Below, one piece after another: positions 1 through 5,131 of a stretch of DNA of 5,862 nucleotides (positions are counted from its first letter, which is position 1; each line of letters begins with the position of its first letter). The notes below the pieces were generated by a model. The model had not been told where the DNA came from. It did not search any database and saw only the letters and a list, made by a program, of their open reading frames with translations. A program made the translations under genes and the position numbers. Source of the stretch: Planctomycetia bacterium (GTDB lineage: Bacteria; Planctomycetota; Phycisphaerae; Phycisphaerales; UBA1924); the NCBI GenBank assembly GCA_005776545.1, contig SXOY01000027.1:1-5862 (forward strand), written 5' to 3'.

Positions 1-12
1 CAAAATCAAAAG

Positions 13-66
13 ATGCTCACATGCTCACCTAAAAAGTGAGCACCTTTGAAAAAAGTGAGCGCCTTT
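13..66. repeat. Clustered short direct and inverted repeats with GTGAGC core
   Basis: ATGCTCAC occurs twice in tandem at 13-20 and 21-28. AAAAAGTGAGC followed by A/G and CCTTT occurs at 31-47 and 50-66, a 19-nt tandem spacing with one substitution. The two halves are mutually inverted: TGCTCAC at 22-28 can pair with GTGAGCA at 36-42 around a 7-nt A-rich loop. Function is unknown; an operator cluster, a weak terminator for an upstream gene, or the debris of a repeat element are all possible. Confidence 0.7.
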
Positions 67-81
67 CGTTTCTGACTCAAT

Positions 82-107
82 AAGTGGCATCCGGCTCACA
101 GCCGGTG
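82..107 (+). repeat. REP-like palindromic unit, copy 1
   Basis: An AAGTGGCA head is followed by the palindrome CCGGCT-CAC-AGCCGG (91-105), which can form a 6-bp GC-rich hairpin with a 3-nt loop. The whole unit is the reverse complement of the copy at 187-211, apart from one extra T at position 90. The asymmetric head gives the unit an orientation, as in REP elements. Calling it REP-like rests on this architecture, not on a match to a named family. Confidence 0.7.
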
Positions 108-186
108 TCCCCGCTCCCGCTCTCTGCTCCCCGCTCCTGAAGTTGCGTGCGCGCGTGTGAGCCAAGATATTGACTCCAAAAGAACC

Positions 187-211
187 CACCGGCTGTGAGC
201 CGGTGCCACTT
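187..211 (-). repeat. REP-like palindromic unit, copy 2 (inverted)
   Basis: A perfect inverted repeat CACCGGCT-GTG-AGCCGGTG (187-205), with 8-bp arms and a 3-nt loop, is followed by CCACTT, the complement of the AAGTGGCA head of copy 1. Copies 1 and 2 enclose 79 bp (108-186) with their heads pointing outwards, like a paired REP (BIME-type) arrangement. It sits 115 nt upstream of the AlkD-like start, so it could lie before, or in, that gene's leader. Confidence 0.75.
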
Positions 212-325
212 GGGTCGGCGTTGAGGTCGCGAGTGCTGGCAGGCAATTGTCGAGCGGTAATTTGGTACAATCTCAACCTGGGCTTGCAGACCATCACGCC
301 AAAGAGGAACCAAGAGGAGAATCCA

Positions 326-1123
326 ATGCCAACGACGAAACCAAAGACCAAAACCGCCGCAAAGAAACCAGCAAAAGCTCCTGCCGCACGCATGAGCTTT
401 CAGGAAGTGATGACCGCCCTGGAAAAGGCCGGTTCGGCACAAACCAAAAAGACCTATCTGCGGCACGGCGCAACCGAGCCCATGTTCGGCGTCAGCTTTG
501 CCACGCTCAAAGTACTCTACAAGAAAATCAAAGTTGATCAGGAGCTGGCGGAGAAATTGTGGGATACCGGAAACTTTGATGCGCTCAACCTGGCGGTCAA
601 GATCGCTGACCCTGCGAACATCTCGGCCAAGGAGCTTGACCGCTGGGCGGCGACCCAGACCGCACGCATGTGTGGCGGCTATGTCGCACACTTAACAGCC
701 GAAAGCCCGCACGCTCGCGCCAAGGCTGACAAGTGGCTCAAGGCCAAAGATGCTCCGACGCGGTTCGCCGCGTGGTCGCTGGTCGCCGCGATGGCGCTGA
801 TTGATGAGGCAACCGAGGATTCGTGGTTTACTGATCGGCTTGCGCAGATCGAAAAAGAAATTGAGGCAGCATCGAACACGCAGAAGTATGCGATGAACAG
901 CTGCATCATTGCCATTGGTTGCCACAATGCTGCGCTGCGGAAGGCGGCGCTGGCGACTGCCAAGCGATTAGGCGTTGTTGAAGTTGATCATGGAGATACT
1001 GATTGCAAGACGCCGCTAGCTTCGGACTCGATTGAAAAGGCGTGGGCGCGGTCGAAGGCTGGAGGGTTTGAGAGTCCGGCTGCCGCGGAAAGGGCGCGGG
1101 AGTCGATGAGGACGAGGTGCTGA
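326..1123 (+). CDS. AlkD-like DNA alkylation repair family protein (HEAT repeats)
   Basis: The predicted protein has 265 residues. From about residue 23 it resembles the AlkD / DNA alkylation repair superfamily (PF08713-type), whose characterised members are HEAT-repeat glycosylases that remove alkylated bases from DNA. Family-like stretches are EPMFGVSFATLK (51-62), LAEKLWDTGNFDALNLA (74-90) and the C-terminal VEVDHGDTDCKTPLA (218-232). Residues 1-22 form a K/A/P/T-rich basic tail, probably disordered and perhaps contacting DNA. The ATG at 326 is chosen because GAGGAG (314-319) lies 6 nt upstream; the in-frame extension to a TTG at 170 crosses a palindromic repeat and lacks a good ribosome site. 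A second ATG at 392 starts exactly at the folded domain. The region expected to carry the AlkD catalytic aspartate reads RWAATQT (106-112), with no acid at that position, so glycosylase activity is uncertain. The family call is firm; the reaction is not. The next gene follows on the same strand after 70 nt, but its function is unrelated. Confidence 0.85.
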   Translation: MPTTKPKTKTAAKKPAKAPAARMSFQEVMTALEKAGSAQTKKTYLRHGATEPMFGVSFATLKVLYKKIKVDQELAEKLWDTGNFDALNLAVKIADPANISAKELDRWAATQTARMCGGYVAHLTAESPHARAKADKWLKAKDAPTRFAAWSLVAAMALIDEATEDSWFTDRLAQIEKEIEAASNTQKYAMNSCIIAIGCHNAALRKAALATAKRLGVVEVDHGDTDCKTPLASDSIEKAWARSKAGGFESPAAAERARESMRTRC

Positions 1124-1193
1124 TATCTCCCCAACTACCAGTTATTACTGTCGGGCATCAGGTATGTGACGTTGATCAAATCAGGAGGATTCC

Positions 1194-2483
1194 ATGATTC
1201 GCAGTTTGTTCATTACGCTCGTATTCATATTCGCCGGAACGATGTTCGCCTCGACCGTCCGCGCCAGCGATGACCTGCCGCCGGTGTTTGATACACGGCC
1301 GTATGCGGAGGCGAAGAAAGCGGCTCAAACTGAAAAGAAGTGGTTTATCGTAAAGGGAACGGCGGTGTGGTGCGGTCCGTGCAAGCAGATGGACAAGACC
1401 ACGTGGCGCGATGAGAAAGTTGTCGAGTGGATGAAGAAAAACGCAATCGTGGTTGCGCTCGATGTGGACAAGGAACAGGAAATCGCCAAAGAACTCGATA
1501 TGCCGGCGATACCCACCATGGTCGCCTTCAAAGAAGGAGGCACAGAGTTTGATCGTGTGGTCGGCTATAAGTCGCCGGACGCGATGCTGGGATGGGTGGA
1601 AGGAATTGCCAAGGGAGAGAAATCGATTGAAGCGGTGAAGAAACGCGCCAAAGCTCCCGCGGCGAAAGGCGGTGACATGCAGGCGCGACTCGACCTTGCT
1701 CGCGCTTTGTCTGATGATGGTGAACCTGTTAAAGCGGCGGATGAATATGCCTGGCTGTGGAAAAACATGCTGCAACACGATCCAGCAATGGTGGGTGTAC
1801 GAGTGTCGTTCATGGCTGGCGACATGGAACGGCTTGCGAAACAGAACAAAGATGCACGCGCGAAGTTCGTGTCGCTGCGCGACGAAACCGGCAAACGGCT
1901 CGAGGGCGAAAAGATCGCCGCGGAGGACTTCGCTGACTGGGTGATCTTGAACAACCGCGTCCTGAACGATAGTGATGCGACATTAAAACTGGTTGATCGC
2001 GTGAAAGACCAGCCCAGATGGCAGCCGCTCATGGAACGTATGAGCCGTGAACTGTCAGAGATGTTCATTAACCTTCATCGATGGGCAGATGCTGGACGCC
2101 TCTTGCAGGATCCGCTGGCGAAACTCGATTTTGAATGGCAAATCACAAAGATGGGAAGAGGTCAGGCCCCCAAGGAGATTGATGAACAGACTCGCAAGAT
2201 GCTCGAAGATATTTCCAATAAATCGTTCCGCAAGAATTCATCTCAGCAGTTTGCAGCACTGCTCGCGGCAGGCCGCGATGAACTGGCTGACAAATTTGCG
2301 GCAAAGGCACGGGAGTATGACCCATCCATCGAAATGCTGAAAGGATTGATCGAAACCGCGCTTGAAGCCGAGCAGCCGCGGCCAGCACATAAGGAATGGA
2401 TTGAAGCGGCGAAAGACGAGACGTTGAAAAAACTCGCAACACGAGTTGAGAAGGCAATGGAGAAGAAGCAACAAGCGAAGTAA
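1194..2483 (+). CDS. Exported thioredoxin-fold protein with long C-terminal helical region
   Basis: The protein has 429 residues. Residues 1-24 look like a Sec signal peptide: MIR, then a hydrophobic core LFITLVFIFAG, ending VRA before SDD. The mature protein therefore probably acts in the periplasm or outside the cytoplasm. Residues about 33-140 form a thioredoxin domain with the redox motif WCGPC (59-63), a cis-proline in AIPT (Pro107) and the following VAFKEGG strand, so both active-site cysteines are present and disulfide exchange or thiol reduction is plausible. Residues about 160-429 are charged, alpha-helical in character and cysteine-free. LARALSDDGEPVKAADEYAW (168-187) resembles a single TPR-like helix pair, but I recognise no named domain. 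The start is supported by AGGAGG (1183-1188), 5 nt upstream. No clear promoter or terminator flanks it. The substrate is unknown, and DsbD- or cytochrome-maturation-type roles are not indicated by the neighbours. Confidence 0.87.
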   Translation: MIRSLFITLVFIFAGTMFASTVRASDDLPPVFDTRPYAEAKKAAQTEKKWFIVKGTAVWCGPCKQMDKTTWRDEKVVEWMKKNAIVVALDVDKEQEIAKELDMPAIPTMVAFKEGGTEFDRVVGYKSPDAMLGWVEGIAKGEKSIEAVKKRAKAPAAKGGDMQARLDLARALSDDGEPVKAADEYAWLWKNMLQHDPAMVGVRVSFMAGDMERLAKQNKDARAKFVSLRDETGKRLEGEKIAAEDFADWVILNNRVLNDSDATLKLVDRVKDQPRWQPLMERMSRELSEMFINLHRWADAGRLLQDPLAKLDFEWQITKMGRGQAPKEIDEQTRKMLEDISNKSFRKNSSQQFAALLAAGRDELADKFAAKAREYDPSIEMLKGLIETALEAEQPRPAHKEWIEAAKDETLKKLATRVEKAMEKKQQAK

Positions 2484-2742
2484 GAGCCAATCCAGTAAGA
2501 GAGTATTTCTGGGGCTGCCGCCCATTCAGGGAGTTCGAAGCCGCCAAATACCTCGAAAACTCGCTATTCCAAAAGTGGACAAACGGGATTTGGTTGGTAC
2601 ACTTCCTTCCCCCCAGTCCGGGCGATTTGGGGAACTGATCGATCTTGAGGGACGAACAGATTGGCCCGGCACCGACAAGACTGACACTGCGTGTTTGCGC
2701 TGTCCAGGATTGCTTCGAACAACTTGAAAGGCAGATAGACCA
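2484..2742. other. Intergenic region before the DUF3467-like gene
   Basis: This 259-bp gap carries no gene I would defend. It contains a candidate extended -10 promoter (2576-2603) and a small possible hairpin, TTCCCC (2607-2612) with GGGGAA (2629-2634), which would fall at the very 5' end of the resulting transcript. GTTCGAAGCC near 2533 resembles a tRNA T-loop, but no acceptor or anticodon arms can be built around it. No convincing terminator for the upstream thioredoxin-like gene is visible. Confidence 0.6.
2576..2603 (+). promoter_or_regulatory. Candidate sigma70-type promoter for the DUF3467-like gene
   Basis: TGGACA (2576-2581) matches the -35 consensus at five of six positions. After a 16-nt spacer, TACACT (2598-2603) matches the -10 at four of six, and it is preceded by TGG, giving an extended -10 (TGN) element. 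Transcription would begin near 2610, leaving a leader of about 130 nt before the ATG at 2743. This is a consensus match only, and planctomycete promoters may deviate from it. Confidence 0.4.
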
Positions 2743-3078
2743 ATGGCAGAGAACAACCAAGGACAGCAGCAGATCCAACTCCAAATCGACGAGTCGAAGA
2801 TGCATACGACCTATGCCAACACGATTCGCACTTCGACCACCCCTGATGAAGTCGTCATGGACTTCGGCATGAACCTTCCTATGCCGCAGCAGCCCAATCA
2901 ACAGCAGGCCATGCTGTTCAGCGTGGGCAGCCGCGTTGTCATGAACTGGGGCGGCGCCAAGCGCCTCGCGATCAGCCTTGCACAGGTTGTTCGTCAGTAT
3001 GAAGAACGCAACGGCGAGATTCAGGTCAACGCTGGTCAGCGCCCCGCTGGCAGCGGAGCTCCCAAGCTCGTGAACTGA
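2743..3078 (+). CDS. DUF3467-like small protein
   Basis: The protein has 111 residues, is soluble, and lacks a signal peptide or membrane segment. Residues 24-42 (YANTIRTSTTPDEVVMDFG) and the later RVVMNWGGAKRLAISLAQVVRQYEE segment (64-88) follow the pattern of DUF3467 proteins: a strand pair (YANxxxxxxTPxEVxxDF), a basic V-V-M strand, then an AKRL helix. The function of that family is not established. The N-terminus is glutamine-rich (GQQQIQLQ, 7-14), as is a linker (MPQQPNQQQ, 47-55), and the C-terminus is a Gly/Pro-rich tail. The ribosome site is modest: GAAAGG at 2726-2731, 11 nt before the ATG. A candidate promoter 5' and a strong hairpin 3' suggest a monocistronic unit, separate from the thioredoxin-like gene before it and the arginine operon after it. 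I recognise the family from its sequence pattern only. Confidence 0.82.
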   Translation: MAENNQGQQQIQLQIDESKMHTTYANTIRTSTTPDEVVMDFGMNLPMPQQPNQQQAMLFSVGSRVVMNWGGAKRLAISLAQVVRQYEERNGEIQVNAGQRPAGSGAPKLVN

Positions 3079-3111
3079 GTTTGGCTCGATAGACATCTCG
3101 AGACAATCACT

Positions 3112-3135
3112 CAGGCCCGCAGCGATGCGGGCCTG
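3112..3135 (+). terminator. Hairpin terminator after the DUF3467-like gene
   Basis: CAGGCCCGCA (3112-3121) pairs perfectly with TGCGGGCCTG (3126-3135) around a GCGA tetraloop of the GNRA type. The 10-bp GC-rich stem lies 33 nt after the stop codon. It is followed by TTACATTAAG, not a clean run of T, so intrinsic termination may be incomplete or the hairpin may instead act as an RNA-stabilising 3' end. Confidence 0.7.
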
Positions 3136-3179
3136 TTACATTAAGGGTGTTGAGGTTGAACGTGTCGCTGTCGATCTGA

Positions 3180-3276
3180 CAGGCACTAGGCATTAGGACC
3201 TAGGCACTAGGAAAGGCAGCGGCAAAGCATGTGTTTCGGTTTTCCCTAATGCCTAGTGCCAAGTGCCTAGTGCCTC
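3180..3276. repeat. Inverted pair of TAGGCAC heptamer arrays upstream of argC
   Basis: The left arm (3180-3214) reads as five heptamers: cAGGCAC, TAGGCAT, TAGGACC, TAGGCAC, TAGGAAA. The right arm (3242-3276) is five heptamers of the complementary type: TTCCCTA, ATGCCTA, GTGCCAA, GTGCCTA, GTGCCTC. A perfect 16-nt inverted match, GGCACTAGGCATTAGG, lies at 3182-3197 with its complement at 3245-3260. Folding the arms in full register gives about 28 Watson-Crick pairs over 35 positions around a 27-nt loop. The right arm ends three bases before the argC Shine-Dalgarno. It could be a regulatory leader hairpin, a mobile repeat element, or a neutral spacer repeat. Confidence 0.8.
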
Positions 3277-3278
3277 TT

Positions 3279-3282
3279 GGAG
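3279..3282 (+). promoter_or_regulatory. Shine-Dalgarno that decides the argC start
   Basis: GGAG at 3279-3282 lies 6 nt before the GTG at 3289. An in-frame TTG at 3277 would overlap this GGAG and has only the heptamer repeat upstream of it. The GTG is therefore the likelier start, and it begins the protein with MKKRVVIVGAGG, the normal N-terminus for a Rossmann-fold enzyme. Confidence 0.65.
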
Positions 3283-3288
3283 ACTGAT

Positions 3289-4338
3289 GTGAAGAAACGG
3301 GTTGTAATCGTCGGGGCTGGTGGGTATAGCGGCGCAGAGCTTGCTGAGGTTTTCTTGCGCCATCCGCAGGCTGAAATCGTTGGTCTGTTTGGCTCTGCCC
3401 GGCGCGAGAAAGATGGCAAGGTTCAGCGCATGGATGAAGTCTTCCCGCGATTCCGCGGCAGGCTCACTCTGCCTCTCGCTCCCTATGAACTTGAAGCGTG
3501 TGCAGTGCTGAAGCCTGATGCGGTGTTTTTAGGGACGCCCAACGAAGTCAGCTTGGAACTCGCGCCCCCACTACGTGCGGCGGGTGCTGGGGGGATCACG
3601 GTCTTTGATCTCTCTGGCGCGTTCCGATTGAAAGATGCCGCGATGTATCCAAAGTTTTATGGGTTCGAACACACGGCAAAGGACTTGCTGGCACTTGCGG
3701 TGTATGGGCAGCCTGAGACCAATCGTGCTGCGATCAAGACTGCCGACATGGTTGCGGTTCCTGGGTGCTATCCCACGAGCGCGATTCTGGCGGTTGCGCC
3801 GTTTGCACGTGCCGGCGCGATTCGTGCGGGGACGCGAGTGATTATCGACTCGATCAGCGGCGTGTCTGGCGCTGGACGGTCCGCCGCAGTGAAGAGCCTT
3901 TTCTGCGAAGTGAGTGTTCAGGCGTACAACGTTTTGGCACATCGGCACAATCCGGAGATCGATGCGTTTAGTGGAGCGCGGACGTTGTTTACGCCGCAGA
4001 TTGGGCCGTTTGATCGTGGGATTGTTTCGACGGTGCATGTGGATATTGCGCCGGGATGGGACGAGGCTCGCGTGCGTGAGCTGTTTGATGTTGCGTATCG
4101 CGATGAACCGTTTGTGCGAGTGTTGAGCAAGGGAACGTGGCCGGCGGCGGCGGATGTCCGCGGCACGAACTTCTGTGATATCGCTCTGGCGTTTGATGCG
4201 CCTGAGGGGCATGTGATCTTGAGCAGCGCGATTGATAATTTGGTGAAGGGGGCATCGGGTCAGGCGGTGCAGTGTTTCAATATCCGCTTTGGGTTTGATG
4301 AGGCGATGGGGATGGTTTCGAAAGCGGGAACAGCATGA
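3289..4338 (+). CDS. argC: N-acetyl-gamma-glutamyl-phosphate reductase (ArgC)
   Basis: ArgC reduces N-acetylglutamyl 5-phosphate with NADPH to N-acetylglutamate 5-semialdehyde, the third step of arginine synthesis, in the cytoplasm. From the GTG start the protein has 349 residues, normal for the longer bacterial ArgC type. The Rossmann nucleotide loop GAGGYSG is at residues 9-15, DLSGAFR at 107-113, and the catalytic cysteine is C160 in VPGCYPTSA. HRHNPEI (218-224) supplies the conserved histidine region, and GVSGAGR (191-197) is also family-typical. All expected active-site motifs are present. It is the first gene of the arg operon; its stop overlaps the argB start (ATGA, 4335-4338), implying translational coupling. 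No promoter was identified. The large heptamer hairpin lies just upstream of the ribosome site and may influence expression. An upstream TTG start at 3277 would add four residues. Confidence 0.95.
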   Translation: MKKRVVIVGAGGYSGAELAEVFLRHPQAEIVGLFGSARREKDGKVQRMDEVFPRFRGRLTLPLAPYELEACAVLKPDAVFLGTPNEVSLELAPPLRAAGAGGITVFDLSGAFRLKDAAMYPKFYGFEHTAKDLLALAVYGQPETNRAAIKTADMVAVPGCYPTSAILAVAPFARAGAIRAGTRVIIDSISGVSGAGRSAAVKSLFCEVSVQAYNVLAHRHNPEIDAFSGARTLFTPQIGPFDRGIVSTVHVDIAPGWDEARVRELFDVAYRDEPFVRVLSKGTWPAAADVRGTNFCDIALAFDAPEGHVILSSAIDNLVKGASGQAVQCFNIRFGFDEAMGMVSKAGTA

Positions 4339-5114
4339 GCGGGCCGCTGATTATCAAGATTGGTGGGCGAGCGCTAGAAGAGCAGACCGCGCGCGATGAG
4401 CTTTGGAAGGTGATTCTGGAACTTCACGAGCGACACGGCGTGGTGCTGATGCACGGCGGCGGTGCGGCGGTAGATCGCCAGCTTGCCAGGCTCGGGCTGC
4501 TGAGCGAGAAACGGGATGGGATTCGGATTACGCCGCCGGAGCATGTGGAGCAGATTGTGGGTGTGCTCGCGGGCGTGATGAATAAAGGGTTGGTCGGCGC
4601 AGTCAATCGCTGCGGCGGGCGCGCGGTTGGCTTGTGCCTAGGTGATGGGAAGATCGCGACAACGGGCAAGACGAAGCGGTTTTCGTTTGATGCTGGGCGC
4701 GTTGGAGAAGTAACCGCGACCGATGATTCGTTGCTGAAGACGTTGCTGGCCGCGAAGTTTCTGCCCGTGGTGAGTTCGATTGGGATTGATGATGTTGGCG
4801 ATTTCCTGAATGTGAACGCGGATGATGCGGCAACGGGGCTTGCGCGAAGGATCGGCGCGAGTGCGTTGATTCTGCTTACGGATGTTGCGGGGATTAAGGG
4901 CGCGCGAGGAATTGAGTCGCAGCTCTCGCACTCGCAGATTGAGGCGATGATTGCGGATGGCACGATCTCTGGCGGCATGGTGGTGAAAGCACGAACCGCA
5001 GCGGAGACAGCGAAGGAAGCCGGCATCGCGGTGGTGATCATTTCGGGTGAATCGGCAGAGCCGCTGAAACTGTGGGCACAAGGTAACGAAGTAGGAACGC
5101 GGGTTATACCGTAA
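4335..5114 (+). CDS. argB: Acetylglutamate kinase (ArgB)
   Basis: ArgB phosphorylates N-acetyl-L-glutamate with ATP, the second step of arginine synthesis, producing the substrate of ArgC. At 259 residues it matches the E. coli-type enzyme. Amino acid kinase motifs are intact: KIGG (8-11) and HGGG (40-43) for phosphate binding, DGIRIT (61-66) for acetylglutamate, NVNADDAA (159-166) with its aspartates, LLTDVAGI (180-187) and GGMVVKARTA (213-222) carrying the ATP-site lysine K218. The protein begins directly at the first kinase strand and lacks the extra N-terminal helix of arginine-inhibited hexameric enzymes, so it may be feedback-insensitive; this is inference from length. Its ATG overlaps the argC stop, with only GGGA (4326-4329) as a weak ribosome site, consistent with coupled translation. 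argF follows after 17 nt. Confidence 0.95.
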   Translation: MSGPLIIKIGGRALEEQTARDELWKVILELHERHGVVLMHGGGAAVDRQLARLGLLSEKRDGIRITPPEHVEQIVGVLAGVMNKGLVGAVNRCGGRAVGLCLGDGKIATTGKTKRFSFDAGRVGEVTATDDSLLKTLLAAKFLPVVSSIGIDDVGDFLNVNADDAATGLARRIGASALILLTDVAGIKGARGIESQLSHSQIEAMIADGTISGGMVVKARTAAETAKEAGIAVVIISGESAEPLKLWAQGNEVGTRVIP

Positions 5115-5131
5115 TTAGGAAGGCAAAGACG

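Larger units (their letters stand above)
1..325. other. Repeat-rich intergenic spacer upstream of the AlkD-like gene
   Basis: I see no credible gene here. In order it holds two tandem ATGCTCAC octamers (13-28), a 19-nt-period direct repeat containing GTGAGC (31-66), a REP-like palindrome (82-107), a pyrimidine-rich run with four GCTC cores (113-137), a 16-nt alternating pyrimidine-purine run (144-159) and a second palindrome in opposite orientation (187-211). A TACAAT hexamer at 266-271 resembles a sigma70 -10 element and sits 55 nt before the AlkD-like start. No -35 box at 16-18 nt spacing accompanies it, so I do not call a promoter. The open frame that extends the AlkD-like gene upstream to 170 runs through the second palindrome and is unlikely to be translated. 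Confidence 0.75.

Noticed and set aside
82..211. Insertion sequence bounded by the inverted palindromes
   Set aside because: Only 79 bp lie between the arms, with no coding capacity and no evident target-site duplication; a REP-like pair fits better.
170..325. N-terminal extension of the AlkD-like protein from a TTG at 170
   Set aside because: It would translate through a palindromic repeat, has no ribosome site, and adds 52 residues unlike the family; the ATG at 326 has GAGGAG 6 nt upstream.
77..691. 204-codon minus-strand frame opposite the AlkD-like gene
   Set aside because: It is antisense to a family-matched gene, runs through the palindromic repeats, and its Trp/Cys/Phe-rich translation resembles no protein family.
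2526..2545. T-loop-like GTTCGAAGCC suggesting a tRNA
   Set aside because: No acceptor stem, D-arm or anticodon arm can be assembled in the flanking sequence.
2143..3096. 317-codon open frame on the minus strand spanning the end of the thioredoxin-like gene, the intergenic region and the DUF3467-like gene
   Set aside because: It lies antisense to two well-supported genes, its translation is compositionally random-looking with no domain, and the long frame follows from codon bias of the + strand genes.
3180..3276. CRISPR-like array from the repeated heptamers
   Set aside because: The units are 7 nt, contiguous without spacers, degenerate and arranged as an inverted pair; nothing matches the repeat-spacer design and no cas genes are present.
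3277..3288. TTG start for argC at 3277
   Set aside because: It overlaps the only Shine-Dalgarno (GGAG, 3279-3282). The GTG at 3289 is correctly spaced and gives the standard N-terminus.
4424..5041. 205-codon minus-strand frame opposite argB (and a 213-codon one opposite argC at 3571-4212)
   Set aside because: Both sit entirely within complete arg enzymes on the + strand. Their Ser/Thr- or Arg-rich translations are typical antisense artefacts of GC-rich genes.
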